Assembly (NCBI RefSeq): GCF_000761485.1
Contig: NZ_JPMX01000009.1
Span: forward strand, 41,587 to 105,586
Direction of reading: 5' to 3'
Length of the DNA: 64,000 bases
Source: Modestobacter caceresii
GTDB taxonomy: Bacteria; Actinomycetota; Actinomycetes; Mycobacteriales; Geodermatophilaceae
Position 1 is the stretch's first letter; every line of letters begins with the position of its first letter. Below are positions 32,923 to 42,623 of this stretch, in pieces. Made by a program: the position numbers and the translations under genes. Under the pieces are notes generated by a model. It was given only the letters and a program-made list of their open reading frames with translations. It was not told the origin of the DNA and made no database searches.

Positions 32923-33401
32923 GTGCGCATCGAAGAGGTCATCGGGCAGAACGTTCGGTCCCGCCGCGAGGAGCTGGAGATGACGCAGGAAGAGCTCGGC
33001 CGGCGGGTCGGCGGGCTCCTCGGGCGGGAGTGGCCGCGTCAGACGGTCTTCACCGCGGAGAAGGGTGGCCGGAGCTTCACGGCCGCCGAGTTGGTGGCCT
33101 TCGCCTTCGTCCTCGACGTGAGCATCGAGCGGCTCTTCCGACTCCCGCTCGGTGAGCGAGCCATCCAGCTGGCCACCGGGGTGGGACTCGATCACGCAGC
33201 CCTTCGCCAGTCGGCGGAGGACGGCGGGCCGGTCCAGCAGAAGCTCGAGGAGATGCGGCAGACGTTGCGCACGCTGTTCGACGCGAACGCCGAGGCCGGA
33301 AAGGCGCAGCGGTGGACAGATGACGCCGTGCGGAAGCTGAACGAGCAGATGCAGGACGCACTCAACAGCGCGGGTGCCGCGAGCGAGGACGGCGAGCAGT
33401 C

Positions 33402-33405
<4 letters not shown>
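32923..33405 (+). CDS. XRE-family repressor of the element
   Basis: About 160 residues. The N-terminal Cro/C1 helix-turn-helix reads IGQNVRSRREELEMTQEELG, then RRVGGLLG and KGGRSFTAAELVAFAFVLD. The C-terminal half is helical and may mediate oligomerisation (VQQKLEEMRQTLRTLFDANA). GTG 32923 follows GAGAGGGG; ATG 32905 is an alternative. The stop overlaps the integrase start by 4 bases, so repressor and integrase are made from one message. Confidence 0.82.
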
Positions 33406-34763
<1,358 letters not shown>

Positions 34764-34885
34764 GTGTCGCTCGACGTGGTCGAGCAACAGGAGAGGACTC
34801 TACACGCCGATCCTGCTCCACCGTCCGATGGGGTCGGGTCATCCACGTCACGGGTTGCGGCGCACAAGGAACTGTCAGCAGGAGC

Positions 34886-36175
34886 GTGGAGACTGGGCGA
34901 CGGTGTCGAACGCCTGCCGGGAGGGCCCCGGTCGGCGCGCACCGGACAGGGGGCAGGTCTTCGTGGGTCCGCAAGCAGGCGAGACGGATCGCTGCACTGC
35001 TCATCGCCGCGTTGCTCGCCGTGCTGGCGGCCTGCTCGGGGTCGTCGTCCGAGGCCGCGCCGGACGACACGGCCGGGTCGCCGACGACCGCACCCTCCGC
35101 GCCCGCCGTGGTGACGCTGAGCCTGGCCGACGGCGCCGCCGACGTCCCACCGACCACCCCGCTGGAGGTCACGGTCACCGGTGGTGAGCTGGGCGACGTC
35201 ACCGTCGCGGACGCCACCGGCGCCGAGCTGGCCGGCAGTCTCGAGCCCCGGGCGGGCGACCCGTCCACCGCCGTGTGGACGCCGGAGGGCGAGCTGGACT
35301 ACGGCACGAGCTACACGGTCACCGCCACGGCCGCCAACGCCGCCGCCGACGAGCGCACCGCCACCTCGACCTTCACCACGGTGACCCCGGAGACGCTGTC
35401 CACCCCGGGCATCGGCCCGCTGGACGGGACCACCGTCGGCGTCGGCATGCCGATCCGGGTCTTCTTCGACGAGCCGGTCGCCGACCAGGCCGCCGTGGAG
35501 AGCCACCTCCTCGTCACCAGCAGCACGCCAACCGACGGGGTGTGGAACTGGGTGCGCGACGACGAGGTGCACTTCCGGCCCTCCACCTACTGGCCGGCCG
35601 ACACCCAGGTGACGCTGGAGGCCGACCTGTACGGGGTCGACTTCGGCGAGGGCGTCTGGGGCGAGAAGGACCGCACCATCTCCTTCAGCGTCGGGGAGCA
35701 GCACGTCTCCGTCGCCGACGCCGCGGCGCACACGTTGAGCGTCTACGACAGCGGTCAGCTCGTGCAGACCTTCCCGATGAGCGCCGGCAGCACGGAGAAC
35801 CCGACGCACAACGGGCCGCACGTCGTCCTCGAGAAGTTCGCCGACATCACGATGGACTCCTCGACGTTCGGCCTGGCCGTCGACGCACCCGGCGGCTACC
35901 GCACCGACGTCGAGTACGCGACGCGGATCTCCAACAACGGCGAGTTCGTGCACGCCGCCCCGTGGTCGGTCGCCGACCAGGGCTCGCGGAACGTGAGCCA
36001 CGGCTGCCTCAACCTCTCCACCGAGAACGCGAAGTGGTTCTACGACTTCGCCCGACCCGGTGACGTCGTCGAGGTCGTCAACTCGATCGGCGGCACGCTG
36101 ACCGCCGCCGACGGCGACATCTACGACTGGGCCATCCCGTGGGAGCAGTGGACGGCGGGCAGCGCACTGTCCTGA
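34886..36175 (+). CDS. L,D-transpeptidase lipoprotein (YkuD domain with Ig-like repeats)
   Basis: About 429 residues. A lipoprotein signal ends LAVLAACSG, with the mature Cys next to a Ser/Asp-rich linker. One or two Ig-like domains follow (VTLSLADGAADVPPTTPLEV; TPGIGPLDGTTVGVGMPIRV). The YkuD catalytic domain carries SHGCLNLS and SNNGEFVHAAPWS. It makes 3-3 cross-links in peptidoglycan at the outer membrane face, as in Ldt(Mt2)-type enzymes. The start is uncertain: the only good in-frame codon is GTG 34886, which gives an over-long n-region before RKQARRIAAL. Confidence 0.88.
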   Translation: METGRRCRTPAGRAPVGAHRTGGRSSWVRKQARRIAALLIAALLAVLAACSGSSSEAAPDDTAGSPTTAPSAPAVVTLSLADGAADVPPTTPLEVTVTGGELGDVTVADATGAELAGSLEPRAGDPSTAVWTPEGELDYGTSYTVTATAANAAADERTATSTFTTVTPETLSTPGIGPLDGTTVGVGMPIRVFFDEPVADQAAVESHLLVTSSTPTDGVWNWVRDDEVHFRPSTYWPADTQVTLEADLYGVDFGEGVWGEKDRTISFSVGEQHVSVADAAAHTLSVYDSGQLVQTFPMSAGSTENPTHNGPHVVLEKFADITMDSSTFGLAVDAPGGYRTDVEYATRISNNGEFVHAAPWSVADQGSRNVSHGCLNLSTENAKWFYDFARPGDVVEVVNSIGGTLTAADGDIYDWAIPWEQWTAGSALS

Positions 36176-36220
36176 CCGGCCCGTGGCATCCGGCCGGCGT
36201 CCCTGCGGGCGTCGGTCGGG

Positions 36221-36763
36221 TCAGTGCCACACGTCGGGTTCCGGTTCCGGCGTGCGACCGGCGGTCAGCCGCGTGACCAGCGACTCGGCGACCCGGTAGA
36301 CCGCCAGCGCCAGCGCGATCACCGCCGCCGGCGGGACGACGATCGGAGCGCCCAGCACCGACAGGGCCAGCACCCGCGGGGCGTCGCGCCACCAGCCCGC
36401 CCGGCGCACCGGGTTCGCCAGCGCCCCCCAGCGCACGCCGCACCACATCAGCCAGCGGCGCAGCGGCGGCACCCCGAGCTCACGCATCACCCGCCGGAAG
36501 ACCCCGTCGGCGTCCCGGGCGGAGACCAGCCCGCCAGGCACCGCGACGTCGGTCAGCCAGTCGTGCAGGACGGCGGCCGGGGTGTAGCGCCCGGAGCGCG
36601 GGAACAGCCACACCACGACGCGGGGGACCGACGCGAAGTCGGTCCGGAAACCGGGCGGGACGACGAAGGTCTCCCGCTCGCCGCGGTAGACCAGGGGCGC
36701 CAGCACCTCCCACGAGGAGTCGGTGGCCCGGCGCACGGTGAGGGCGAGGGAGTCGAAGGGCAC
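36221..36763 (-). CDS. DUF1353 family protein
   Basis: About 180 residues. The DUF1353 core is visible: ETFVVPPGFRTDFASVPRVV, then YTPAAVLHDWLTD and FRRVMRELGV. A C-terminal extension has a hydrophobic stretch (VLALSVLGAPIVVPPAAVIA, then LALAVY) that may anchor it in the membrane. The family is common in phages and bacteria, with the HD pair in LHDW suggestive of metal binding, but no activity is established. GTG 36763 is chosen because longer forms would overlap the divergent SMR gene. Confidence 0.75.
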   Translation of the reverse strand: MPFDSLALTVRRATDSSWEVLAPLVYRGERETFVVPPGFRTDFASVPRVVVWLFPRSGRYTPAAVLHDWLTDVAVPGGLVSARDADGVFRRVMRELGVPPLRRWLMWCGVRWGALANPVRRAGWWRDAPRVLALSVLGAPIVVPPAAVIALALAVYRVAESLVTRLTAGRTPEPEPDVWH

Positions 36764-36899
36764 CGGTGCTGAGTCCCCCCGGCCGCCGTCCCCGACACCT
36801 GCCTCCGCTCCCCCCGGCCGGCGCCGGATGATGAGGTGGCCGGGTGACACCAGCGAGGAGCCCGGCGGACCCACCGGGCGAGCACGGCAGGAGGGTCCG

Positions 36900-37256
36900 G
36901 TGAGCCGGTGGCTGTGGCTGGGCGGGGCGATCGTCGTCGAGGTCGTCGCGACCCTCTCCCTGCGGGCCGCCACCGAGCAGCCGCTCTGGTACGTGTCCGT
37001 GGTCGTCGGCTACCTCGCCTCGTTCCTCCTCCTGGCCGGTGTCCTGCGCCGGGGGATGGCCATCGGTGTCGCCTACGGCATCTGGGGCGCCAGCGGGGTG
37101 ATGCTCACGGCCGTCGCCGCGGCCTTCCTGTTCGACGAGGCGCTGACCCCGCTCATGGGCCTCGGCTTCGCGGTCATCGTCGTCGGGGTGCTGCTCGTCG
37201 AGTTCGGGTCCCACCGGGCCGAGGGCGCACCCGAGCGGGTGGGGGACGTCCGATGA
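36900..37256 (+). CDS. SMR-family efflux protein, subunit 1
   Basis: A 118-residue four-helix membrane protein of the small multidrug resistance family. The conserved Glu is in helix 1 (GGAIVVEVVATLSLRAA), and the family motif GMAIGVAYGIWGASGVMLTA is helix 3. GTG 36900 has AGGAGG six bases upstream. The stop overlaps the start of a second SMR gene (ATGA), so the two probably form a paired heterodimeric exporter with opposite membrane topologies. Cargo may be quaternary amines or guanidinium. Confidence 0.9.
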   Translation: MSRWLWLGGAIVVEVVATLSLRAATEQPLWYVSVVVGYLASFLLLAGVLRRGMAIGVAYGIWGASGVMLTAVAAAFLFDEALTPLMGLGFAVIVVGVLLVEFGSHRAEGAPERVGDVR

Positions 37257-37573
37257 CCTGGCTGTTCCTCGCGGCGGCGATCGGCTGCGAGGTCGGCGCA
37301 ACCATGTCGCTGCGCGCCTCGGACGGCCTGCGCGACAAGCGCTGGGTCCCGCTGATCGCCGGGGGCTACCTGGCCTGCTTCTACTTGCTCACCCTCGCGC
37401 TGCGGGAGGGCTTGGCCATCGGTGTCGCCTACGGCATCTGGGCCGCCGGCGGTGTCGCCCTCACCGCCGTGATCGCGCACCTCGCCTTCCGCGACCCGCT
37501 CACCCGGACGATGGGGACCGGCATCGCACTCATCGCGGTGGGCGTCCTGCTCGTGGAGCTCGGCGCCCACTGA
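37253..37573 (+). CDS. SMR-family efflux protein, subunit 2
   Basis: A 106-residue four-helix SMR protein: helix-1 Glu in AAAIGCEVGATMSLRAS, helix-3 motif GLAIGVAYGIWAAGGVALTA. ATG 37253 overlaps the previous stop. Together with the first subunit it fits paired SMR systems, in which each gene encodes a fixed orientation. The charge bias of the loops (RDKR in loop 1 here, absent in subunit 1) agrees with opposite orientations. Confidence 0.9.
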   Translation: MTWLFLAAAIGCEVGATMSLRASDGLRDKRWVPLIAGGYLACFYLLTLALREGLAIGVAYGIWAAGGVALTAVIAHLAFRDPLTRTMGTGIALIAVGVLLVELGAH

Positions 37574-37587
37574 GCTAACTGTCCTTT

Positions 37588-37626
37588 GCATCGTCCATTG
37601 TGGTTATCATCGCCGCATGACGATGC
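37588..37626 (+). promoter_or_regulatory. probable leaderless promoter and operator of the metal-sensor gene
   Basis: A -10-like TATCAT (37605-37610) ends six bases before the ATG at 37617, and no ribosome site is present, so the transcript may be leaderless. GCATCGT (37588-37594) and ACGATGC (37620-37626) form an inverted repeat around it. No convincing -35 box. Confidence 0.5.
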
Positions 37627-38012
37627 TGGACGGTGGCGCTGCCATGGCGTCGGTGGGAGATGGTGGGGCCGCGGTCGACAAGTCCGCTGCACTGACTGCG
37701 GCGGCGTGCATGTTCCGCAGCCTGGGCGACCCGGCCCGGCTGGCGATCGTGCGGCACCTGACCCTCGGCGAGCACAAGGTCGTGGAGCTGACCGAGCACC
37801 TGGGCCTGGCCCAGTCCACCGTGTCGGCGCATCTGTCCTGCCTGCGCGACTGTGGGCTGGTCACCTCCCGGCCGCAGGGTCGTGCCTCGATGTGGTCGCT
37901 GACGGCCGCCCCGCAGTTGCTGCAGCTGCTGGCCGCTGCTGAACAGCTGCTGGCCGTCACCGGCGACGCGGTCGCGCTGTGCCCCACCTACGGCCAGCGC
38001 AGCCGGTCGTGA
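37617..38012 (+). CDS. ArsR/SmtB-family metal sensor, CmtR-like
   Basis: A 131-residue winged-helix repressor. The recognition part reads LTEHLGLAQSTVSAHLSCLR. Cys75 and Cys79 in LSCLRDCG plus Cys122 in VALCPTYG match the Cys4-x3-Cys and C-terminal Cys ligands of the Cd(II)/Pb(II) sensor CmtR in position and spacing. It should leave DNA when it binds cadmium or lead and allow expression of the two downstream genes. Its stop overlaps the next start (GTGA). Confidence 0.85.
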   Translation: MTMLDGGAAMASVGDGGAAVDKSAALTAAACMFRSLGDPARLAIVRHLTLGEHKVVELTEHLGLAQSTVSAHLSCLRDCGLVTSRPQGRASMWSLTAAPQLLQLLAAAEQLLAVTGDAVALCPTYGQRSRS

Positions 38013-38626
38013 CAGCCGTTGCGCTCGTCCTCTACGTCGTCGCACTGGTCGTGCTGTTCGGCGTGCGGTCGTGGGTCCAGCACCGGCGCACCGGCTCGGC
38101 CGGCTTCCACGGCATCTCCGGCACCCCCGCCCGAGCCGGGTGGTGGGGCGGTGTGATGTTCGTGGTCGCGCTTGTGCTCGGCGTGGCCGGCCCGCTGCTC
38201 GCCGTCCTCGGCGTGGTCGACGCCCGTCCGCCGGTCGCGGTCCAGGTCCTCGGACTGGTGCTGGCGTCGGCCGGGTTCGCCGCGACGCTGGCCGGCCAGA
38301 GCGGCATGGGTGATGCGTGGCGGGTCGGCGTCGACCCGGCAGAGCGGACCGAACTGGTCACCGGCGGGGTGTTCGCCCAGGTCCGCAACCCGGTCTTCGC
38401 GGCGATGGTCACCGCCCAGACAGGTGTCGTACTGATGGTCCCCTCGCCGGTCAGCGTGGCGGCGCTGGTCGCGGCGGTCGAGCTGCAGGTGCGCGCGGTC
38501 GAGGAGCCGTACCTGCGTGCCGTGCACGGCGGGGTCTACACCGACTACGCCGCCAGGACCGGCCGCTTCATGCCCGGCATCGGCCGACTCGCCCGCACCT
38601 CGCCCACGCAGGGGGTCCCCGCGTGA
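38009..38626 (+). CDS. isoprenylcysteine methyltransferase-like (ICMT/PEMT) membrane protein
   Basis: A 205-residue membrane protein with about four hydrophobic segments. The C-terminal part matches the ICMT/PEMT family: TELVTGGVFAQVRNPVFAAM (RNP motif), then VEEPYLRAVHGGVYTDYAAR with E and Y conserved. The substrate of bacterial members is mostly unknown. It lies between a metal sensor and a cation transporter and is joined to both by 4-base overlaps, so it probably serves metal resistance or membrane adaptation. Confidence 0.8.
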   Translation: MTAVALVLYVVALVVLFGVRSWVQHRRTGSAGFHGISGTPARAGWWGGVMFVVALVLGVAGPLLAVLGVVDARPPVAVQVLGLVLASAGFAATLAGQSGMGDAWRVGVDPAERTELVTGGVFAQVRNPVFAAMVTAQTGVVLMVPSPVSVAALVAAVELQVRAVEEPYLRAVHGGVYTDYAARTGRFMPGIGRLARTSPTQGVPA

Positions 38627-39276
38627 CCGGCCGGGCGAGCGCCCTGACCGAGGCCGAGACCGAACGGCTGACCCGCCGCGGGCTGCGCCTGGCGCAGTTC
38701 ACCGTCGTCTACAACGTCGCCGAGGGCGCCGTCGCGATCACCGCCGGCCTGCTCGCCGGGCTGGTGTCCCTGGTGGGCTTCGGGGTCGACTCCGGCATCG
38801 AGTCCCTCGCCGCCGTCCTCGTGGGGCTGCGGCTGTCGGCCCGGCTGCGGCACGGCAGCACCGACGAGCGCAAGGAGCGTCGGGCGCTGAAGGCCGTGGC
38901 GGTCACCTTCTTCCTCCTGGCCGCGTACGTGCTGATCGAGGGTGTCCGCAGCCTGCTCGGCGACGAGGAGCCCGACACCTCCGCCGTCGGGCTCGTCCTG
39001 CTGGCCGCCTCGATCGTGGTCATGCCACTGCTGGCCAGGGCGAAGCGCCGGGTCGGGCTGGCGCTCGGCGGTGACCCGCTGGTCCTCGCCGACGCGGCCG
39101 AGACCCGGATCTGCGTGCTGTTGAGCATCTCCACCCTGGCCGGGCTCGGGCTCTATGCGCTCACCGGGGCCGCCTGGCTCGACCCGGTCGCCGGCTTCGT
39201 CATCGCGGCCTTCGCCGTCCACGAGGGCAGGGAGGCGTGGGAGGGCGAACTCGTTGAGGACGACGACGAGGACTGA
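38623..39276 (+). CDS. cation diffusion facilitator (CDF)-type transporter
   Basis: A 217-residue membrane protein with five to six spans. The CDF pattern is GLVSLVGFGVDSGIESLAAV (helix 2 with Asp55-like metal site) and later DPLVLADAAETRICVLLSIS (helix 5 region). It lacks the long cytoplasmic C-terminal domain of full CDF proteins and ends in an acidic tail (EDDDED). Likely exports a divalent metal such as cadmium or zinc, under the CmtR-like sensor. Confidence 0.82.
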   Translation: MTGRASALTEAETERLTRRGLRLAQFTVVYNVAEGAVAITAGLLAGLVSLVGFGVDSGIESLAAVLVGLRLSARLRHGSTDERKERRALKAVAVTFFLLAAYVLIEGVRSLLGDEEPDTSAVGLVLLAASIVVMPLLARAKRRVGLALGGDPLVLADAAETRICVLLSISTLAGLGLYALTGAAWLDPVAGFVIAAFAVHEGREAWEGELVEDDDED

Positions 39277-39282
39277 GCGGCC

Positions 39283-40218
39283 TCAAGACTCCCGGTACCA
39301 CTCGGTGAAGGTCTCCCCGTCGTCGGTGGAGGCCAGGACCGCACCCTCGACGGCGACGTAGACGTCCTGCCCGTCCACGGTCAGTGCCTCCGGCGGGCCA
39401 CCGGCACTGCCTCGCTCGGTCCACGTCCGCCCCCCGTCGGTGCTGCCGAACACCGTTCCGTCGGGGGCGACGCCCACCGCAGAGCCGCCGTCGGCGGCGA
39501 TGTCCACCAGGACCAGCAGGGGTGCGTCCGGGACGGCGGTGAAGGTGCCCCCGGCGTCCTCGCTCACCACCAGACCGGCCTCGGTCGTGGCGAGCACCCG
39601 CTGCGGATCAGCCGGGTCGGCGGCCAGGTCGGCGATCCGCATGCTCCCGCGGTCGGCCCACTCCAGACCGTCCTCGCTGACCAGCAGCCGGCTGCCGCTG
39701 TAGCCGTAGACGACGCCGCCGGCAGCGTCCAGCGCGTGGAAGTCGGCCTCCCCGGCCAGCGACAGCGTCTCCCAGGTCTCCCCGCCGTCGGTGCTCTCGA
39801 GCAGGCCCAGGTCGGCCGGGCCCTCCTGCCCCTCGCCGGGGTGGCCGCTGGCCAGGTAGCGCTCCGGGCCGACGACGGTGAAGCCCATGAAGTCCTGCAC
39901 CCGGTCGGCGATGCGGGTCAGCTCCCCGTCCGGGGAGATGCGCACCAGCCCGTGGTGCGTCCCGGCGTACAGGGCGTCGTCGGCCGGGTCGATGCCCAGC
40001 CCGTGCACGTGCTCGAGGGTCACGTCGTCCGGGTGGGCGTGGGTGCCGTCGTCGTGGCTCTGCGCCTCACCGTCGGCTGCGACCTGGTCTCCGGCAGAGG
40101 GGTCGGTGCCGCACCCGGCGAGGAGCAGTGCTCCGGCCGCGGCGGCACCGACCAGCAGCCGCCGCCGTGCACGCGTGGCGGCCTCGGGGACGGATCGAGC
40201 GGCTCGGGACGGTGACAT
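39283..40218 (-). CDS. BNR-repeat lipoprotein, F510_1955 family
   Basis: A 311-residue secreted lipoprotein: signal ending LLLAGCGTD, a His/Asp-rich linker (DDGTHAHPDDVTLEHVHGLG), then sialidase-type Asp-box repeats (STDGGETWE, SEDAGGTFT, STDGGRTWT, STDDGETFT) forming a beta-propeller. The family name glycosylhydrolase is only by fold. HVHGLGIDP is the family hallmark. The His-rich start and the metal-resistance genes next door suggest a metal link, but that is inference. ATG 40218 has GGGGAG at five bases. Confidence 0.82.
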   Translation of the reverse strand: MSPSRAARSVPEAATRARRRLLVGAAAAGALLLAGCGTDPSAGDQVAADGEAQSHDDGTHAHPDDVTLEHVHGLGIDPADDALYAGTHHGLVRISPDGELTRIADRVQDFMGFTVVGPERYLASGHPGEGQEGPADLGLLESTDGGETWETLSLAGEADFHALDAAGGVVYGYSGSRLLVSEDGLEWADRGSMRIADLAADPADPQRVLATTEAGLVVSEDAGGTFTAVPDAPLLVLVDIAADGGSAVGVAPDGTVFGSTDGGRTWTERGSAGGPPEALTVDGQDVYVAVEGAVLASTDDGETFTEWYRES

Positions 40219-40335
40219 GAGCTCCCCACAGAGACCAGACGGGCGTACGTCTCCACACAGCATCCGCCGCCGGCCGGGCCGGCGACGCCGAGACGGACGG
40301 AGGCCCCGGTCAGCGAACTGACCAGGGCCTCCGGG

Positions 40336-40411
40336 TGGGGTGAGTGACGGGACTTGAACCCGCGACATCCAGGATCACAACCTGGCGCTCTACCAGCTGA
40401 GCTACACCCAC
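40336..40411 (-). tRNA. tRNA-His (anticodon GTG)
   Basis: The cloverleaf has anticodon stem CCAGG/CCTGG with loop TTGTGAT, T-loop TTCAAGT, discriminator C and an encoded CCA. A G precedes the acceptor stem at 40412, the -1 G that histidyl-tRNA synthetase requires. Confidence 0.95.
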
Positions 40412-40473
40412 CATGCACACCGGGCGGCTGGCGAGAGCCGGCCCGGTGGACGAGCACACGATACCGGAGGCGG

Positions 40474-41145
40474 TCAGCTCTCCGACGAGGCCGGGGTCGC
40501 GGCCGGCTCGGGGTCGACCGCGAGCAGCGGCGCGAAGGCCGCCACGACGTCGGTGGCCGCCGCCTGGGCCTGGTCGCTGCTGGGGCCCGGCTCGGGCACG
40601 AAGAGGGTCTGCCGGTAGTACGCCAGCTCCCGGATCGACTCCAGGATGTCGGCCAGCGCCCGGTGGGCCAGGCCCTTGGGCGGCTGGGCGAAGTAGACCC
40701 GGGGGAACCAGCGGCGGCCGAGCTCCTTGATCGAGGAGACGTCGATCATCCGGTAGTGCAGGTGGTCGTCGAGCTCGGGCATGTCCCGGGCCAGGAAGCC
40801 GCGGTCGGTGCCGATCGAGTTGCCGCACAGCGGGGCGGTGCGGCGTTCGGGCACGAACCGCTTCACGTAGGCGAGCACCAGGGCCTGGGCCTCCTCGAGG
40901 GTGACCGTCGAGGCGCGCACCTCCTCGGTGAGCCCGGACTTGGCGTGCATCTCGGTGACCACGTCGGCCATCCCGGCCAGGTCGGCGTCCTCGGCGTGGA
41001 TGATCACGTCCAGGCCGGGGTCGAGCACGTTCAGCTGGGAGTCGGTGACCACGACCGCGACCTCGATGAGCTTGTCGCTGGCCAGGTCGAGCCCGGTCAT
41101 CTCACAGTCGATCCAGACCAGGTTGTTCGCTGCGCTGTCGGCCAC
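40474..41145 (-). CDS. orn: oligoribonuclease
   Basis: A 223-residue DEDD exonuclease that finishes RNA decay by cutting dinucleotides, including pGpG from c-di-GMP breakdown. Exo I motif [10 protein letters not shown], Exo [13 protein letters not shown] and Exo [14 protein letters not shown] are clear, with typical YYRQTLF near the end. A C-terminal Ala/Pro/Glu tail of about 25 residues is extra. GTG 41145 gives [13 protein letters not shown]. The link to the GGDEF-EAL protein in this window is functional only. Confidence 0.94.
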   Translation of the reverse strand: MADSAANNLVWIDCEMTGLDLASDKLIEVAVVVTDSQLNVLDPGLDVIIHAEDADLAGMADVVTEMHAKSGLTEEVRASTVTLEEAQALVLAYVKRFVPERRTAPLCGNSIGTDRGFLARDMPELDDHLHYRMIDVSSIKELGRRWFPRVYFAQPPKGLAHRALADILESIRELAYYRQTLFVPEPGPSSDQAQAAATDVVAAFAPLLAVDPEPAATPASSES

Positions 41146-41284
41146 GGCCGCGACCCTACGCACCGCCCGGCGGACCACCGGCCACACCCGCCCCACCGCC
41201 ACCGGTCCGCTCCGGCAATGGGGTCTCCCGGCCATCTCCCGCCGCTACAGTCCGGGCTCCTGCACCGACCTCGCGGAGCCGCTC

Positions 41285-42508
41285 GTGTCCTCCAGCACCT
41301 TCCTCACCCCGCGCTCCGACACGTTGGCGCCGGCACCTGCCTCGCCGGGCGCCGCGTTCCGGCACCCGGTCGCGCTCCTGCGTTGGCTCTGGCAGGCCTA
41401 CCTGACCCCCGGCCGCCCCGGCCGGCCCACCAGCCAGGACGAGCTGCGCTGGATCTACACGGCCTGGCTGGCTGCGTTCGCGCTGAAGATGCTCGGCTCC
41501 TCCTGGGACGTCTCCTGGCACTTCAAGTGGCTGCGCGACGACCTGGCCCCGCCGCACCTGCTCAACTCGGCCGGCACCGTGCTCGTCGTCGCCCTCGTCG
41601 TCTTCCACAGCTACAGCGGCTACGGCGTCGACCGGCGGGCGCTGCAGCTGATGCAGGCCGGCATCGGCACCTTCCTGGTCGCCGTCCCGATCGACGTCCT
41701 CAACCACCGCATCAACGGGCTGGACATCACCAGCTGGAGCCCCAGCCACGCGCTGCTGTACGTGGGGACGGCGATCATGCTCGCCGGTGCCATCCGGGGC
41801 TGGTGGCTCTACGCGGCACCCGGCCGGCTGCGCGACCTGGTGTCGCTGGGGTTGTGGCTGTTCTTCGTGGAGAACGTGCTCTTCCCCAACCAGCACCAGG
41901 AGTACGGGGTGCTGTCCCTGGCCGACTACCGGGCCGGCCGCACCACCGCCGAACCGCAACTGCTCGACTTCGCCGCCTCCCAGGGGCAGACCCCGATCCA
42001 GTTCATGCTCCCGGTGCCCGCCTGGGTGCACCCGGCCTGGTTGGTCTGCGCCGGGCTGCTCGCCCTGGTGGTGGCCCGCAGGACCGTCGGCCTGCGCTGG
42101 ACGGCGACGACCCTGGCCGGGGTGTACCTGGCCTACCGGGCGGTGACCGGGCTGCTGCTGGACGCCACAGGTTTCCCGCCCTCGGTCCTGCCGCTGATGC
42201 TGCTGGCCGGCGCGGTCCTCGTCGACCTGGCCGTGCTGGCCCGGGTCCCGGGCTGGCTGGCAGGCCTGGCCGTCACCGGGGGAGTGGCCGGCGCGGCGAT
42301 GGTCCAGTCGACGCTCGACGTCATCCCGCCGTGGGACTGGTCGGCCCTGCCCGTGGTGGCCGTCGGCCTCGCCGTGCTCTGGGGCGCCCTGGGCCTGCTG
42401 ACCGGGAGCTCCTGGTGCGCCCGCTGGCAGGCGCCGGTGGAGCCGGGCCGCCCCTCGGCCCGGGACACGCCGGTCACCGTGGCGGAGGGCGGCGCGTCCT
42501 CGCGCTGA
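41285..42508 (+). CDS. multi-span membrane protein of unknown function
   Basis: A 407-residue integral membrane protein with about 9-10 hydrophobic segments. Conserved-looking polar features lie between them: SSWDVSWHFKWLRDDLAPPH near residue 80, VPIDVLNHRINGLDITSWSP, LFFVENVLFPNQHQEYGVLS. His, Asp and Trp in membrane borders suggest a metal, haem or quinone site. I do not recognise the family. GTG 41285 has GGAG seven bases upstream. Confidence 0.7.
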   Translation: MSSSTFLTPRSDTLAPAPASPGAAFRHPVALLRWLWQAYLTPGRPGRPTSQDELRWIYTAWLAAFALKMLGSSWDVSWHFKWLRDDLAPPHLLNSAGTVLVVALVVFHSYSGYGVDRRALQLMQAGIGTFLVAVPIDVLNHRINGLDITSWSPSHALLYVGTAIMLAGAIRGWWLYAAPGRLRDLVSLGLWLFFVENVLFPNQHQEYGVLSLADYRAGRTTAEPQLLDFAASQGQTPIQFMLPVPAWVHPAWLVCAGLLALVVARRTVGLRWTATTLAGVYLAYRAVTGLLLDATGFPPSVLPLMLLAGAVLVDLAVLARVPGWLAGLAVTGGVAGAAMVQSTLDVIPPWDWSALPVVAVGLAVLWGALGLLTGSSWCARWQAPVEPGRPSARDTPVTVAEGGASSR

Positions 42509-42623
42509 GCCCGGGACGGGCCGGTCGATGACGTAACGTCGAACCGGTCCGTCGCCCAGCCGCTGCGGCGCCCGCCGCGGCCGCACCCGTCCCGCCGCGC
42601 CCCGCTGCCTCCCTGGAGAGTCC

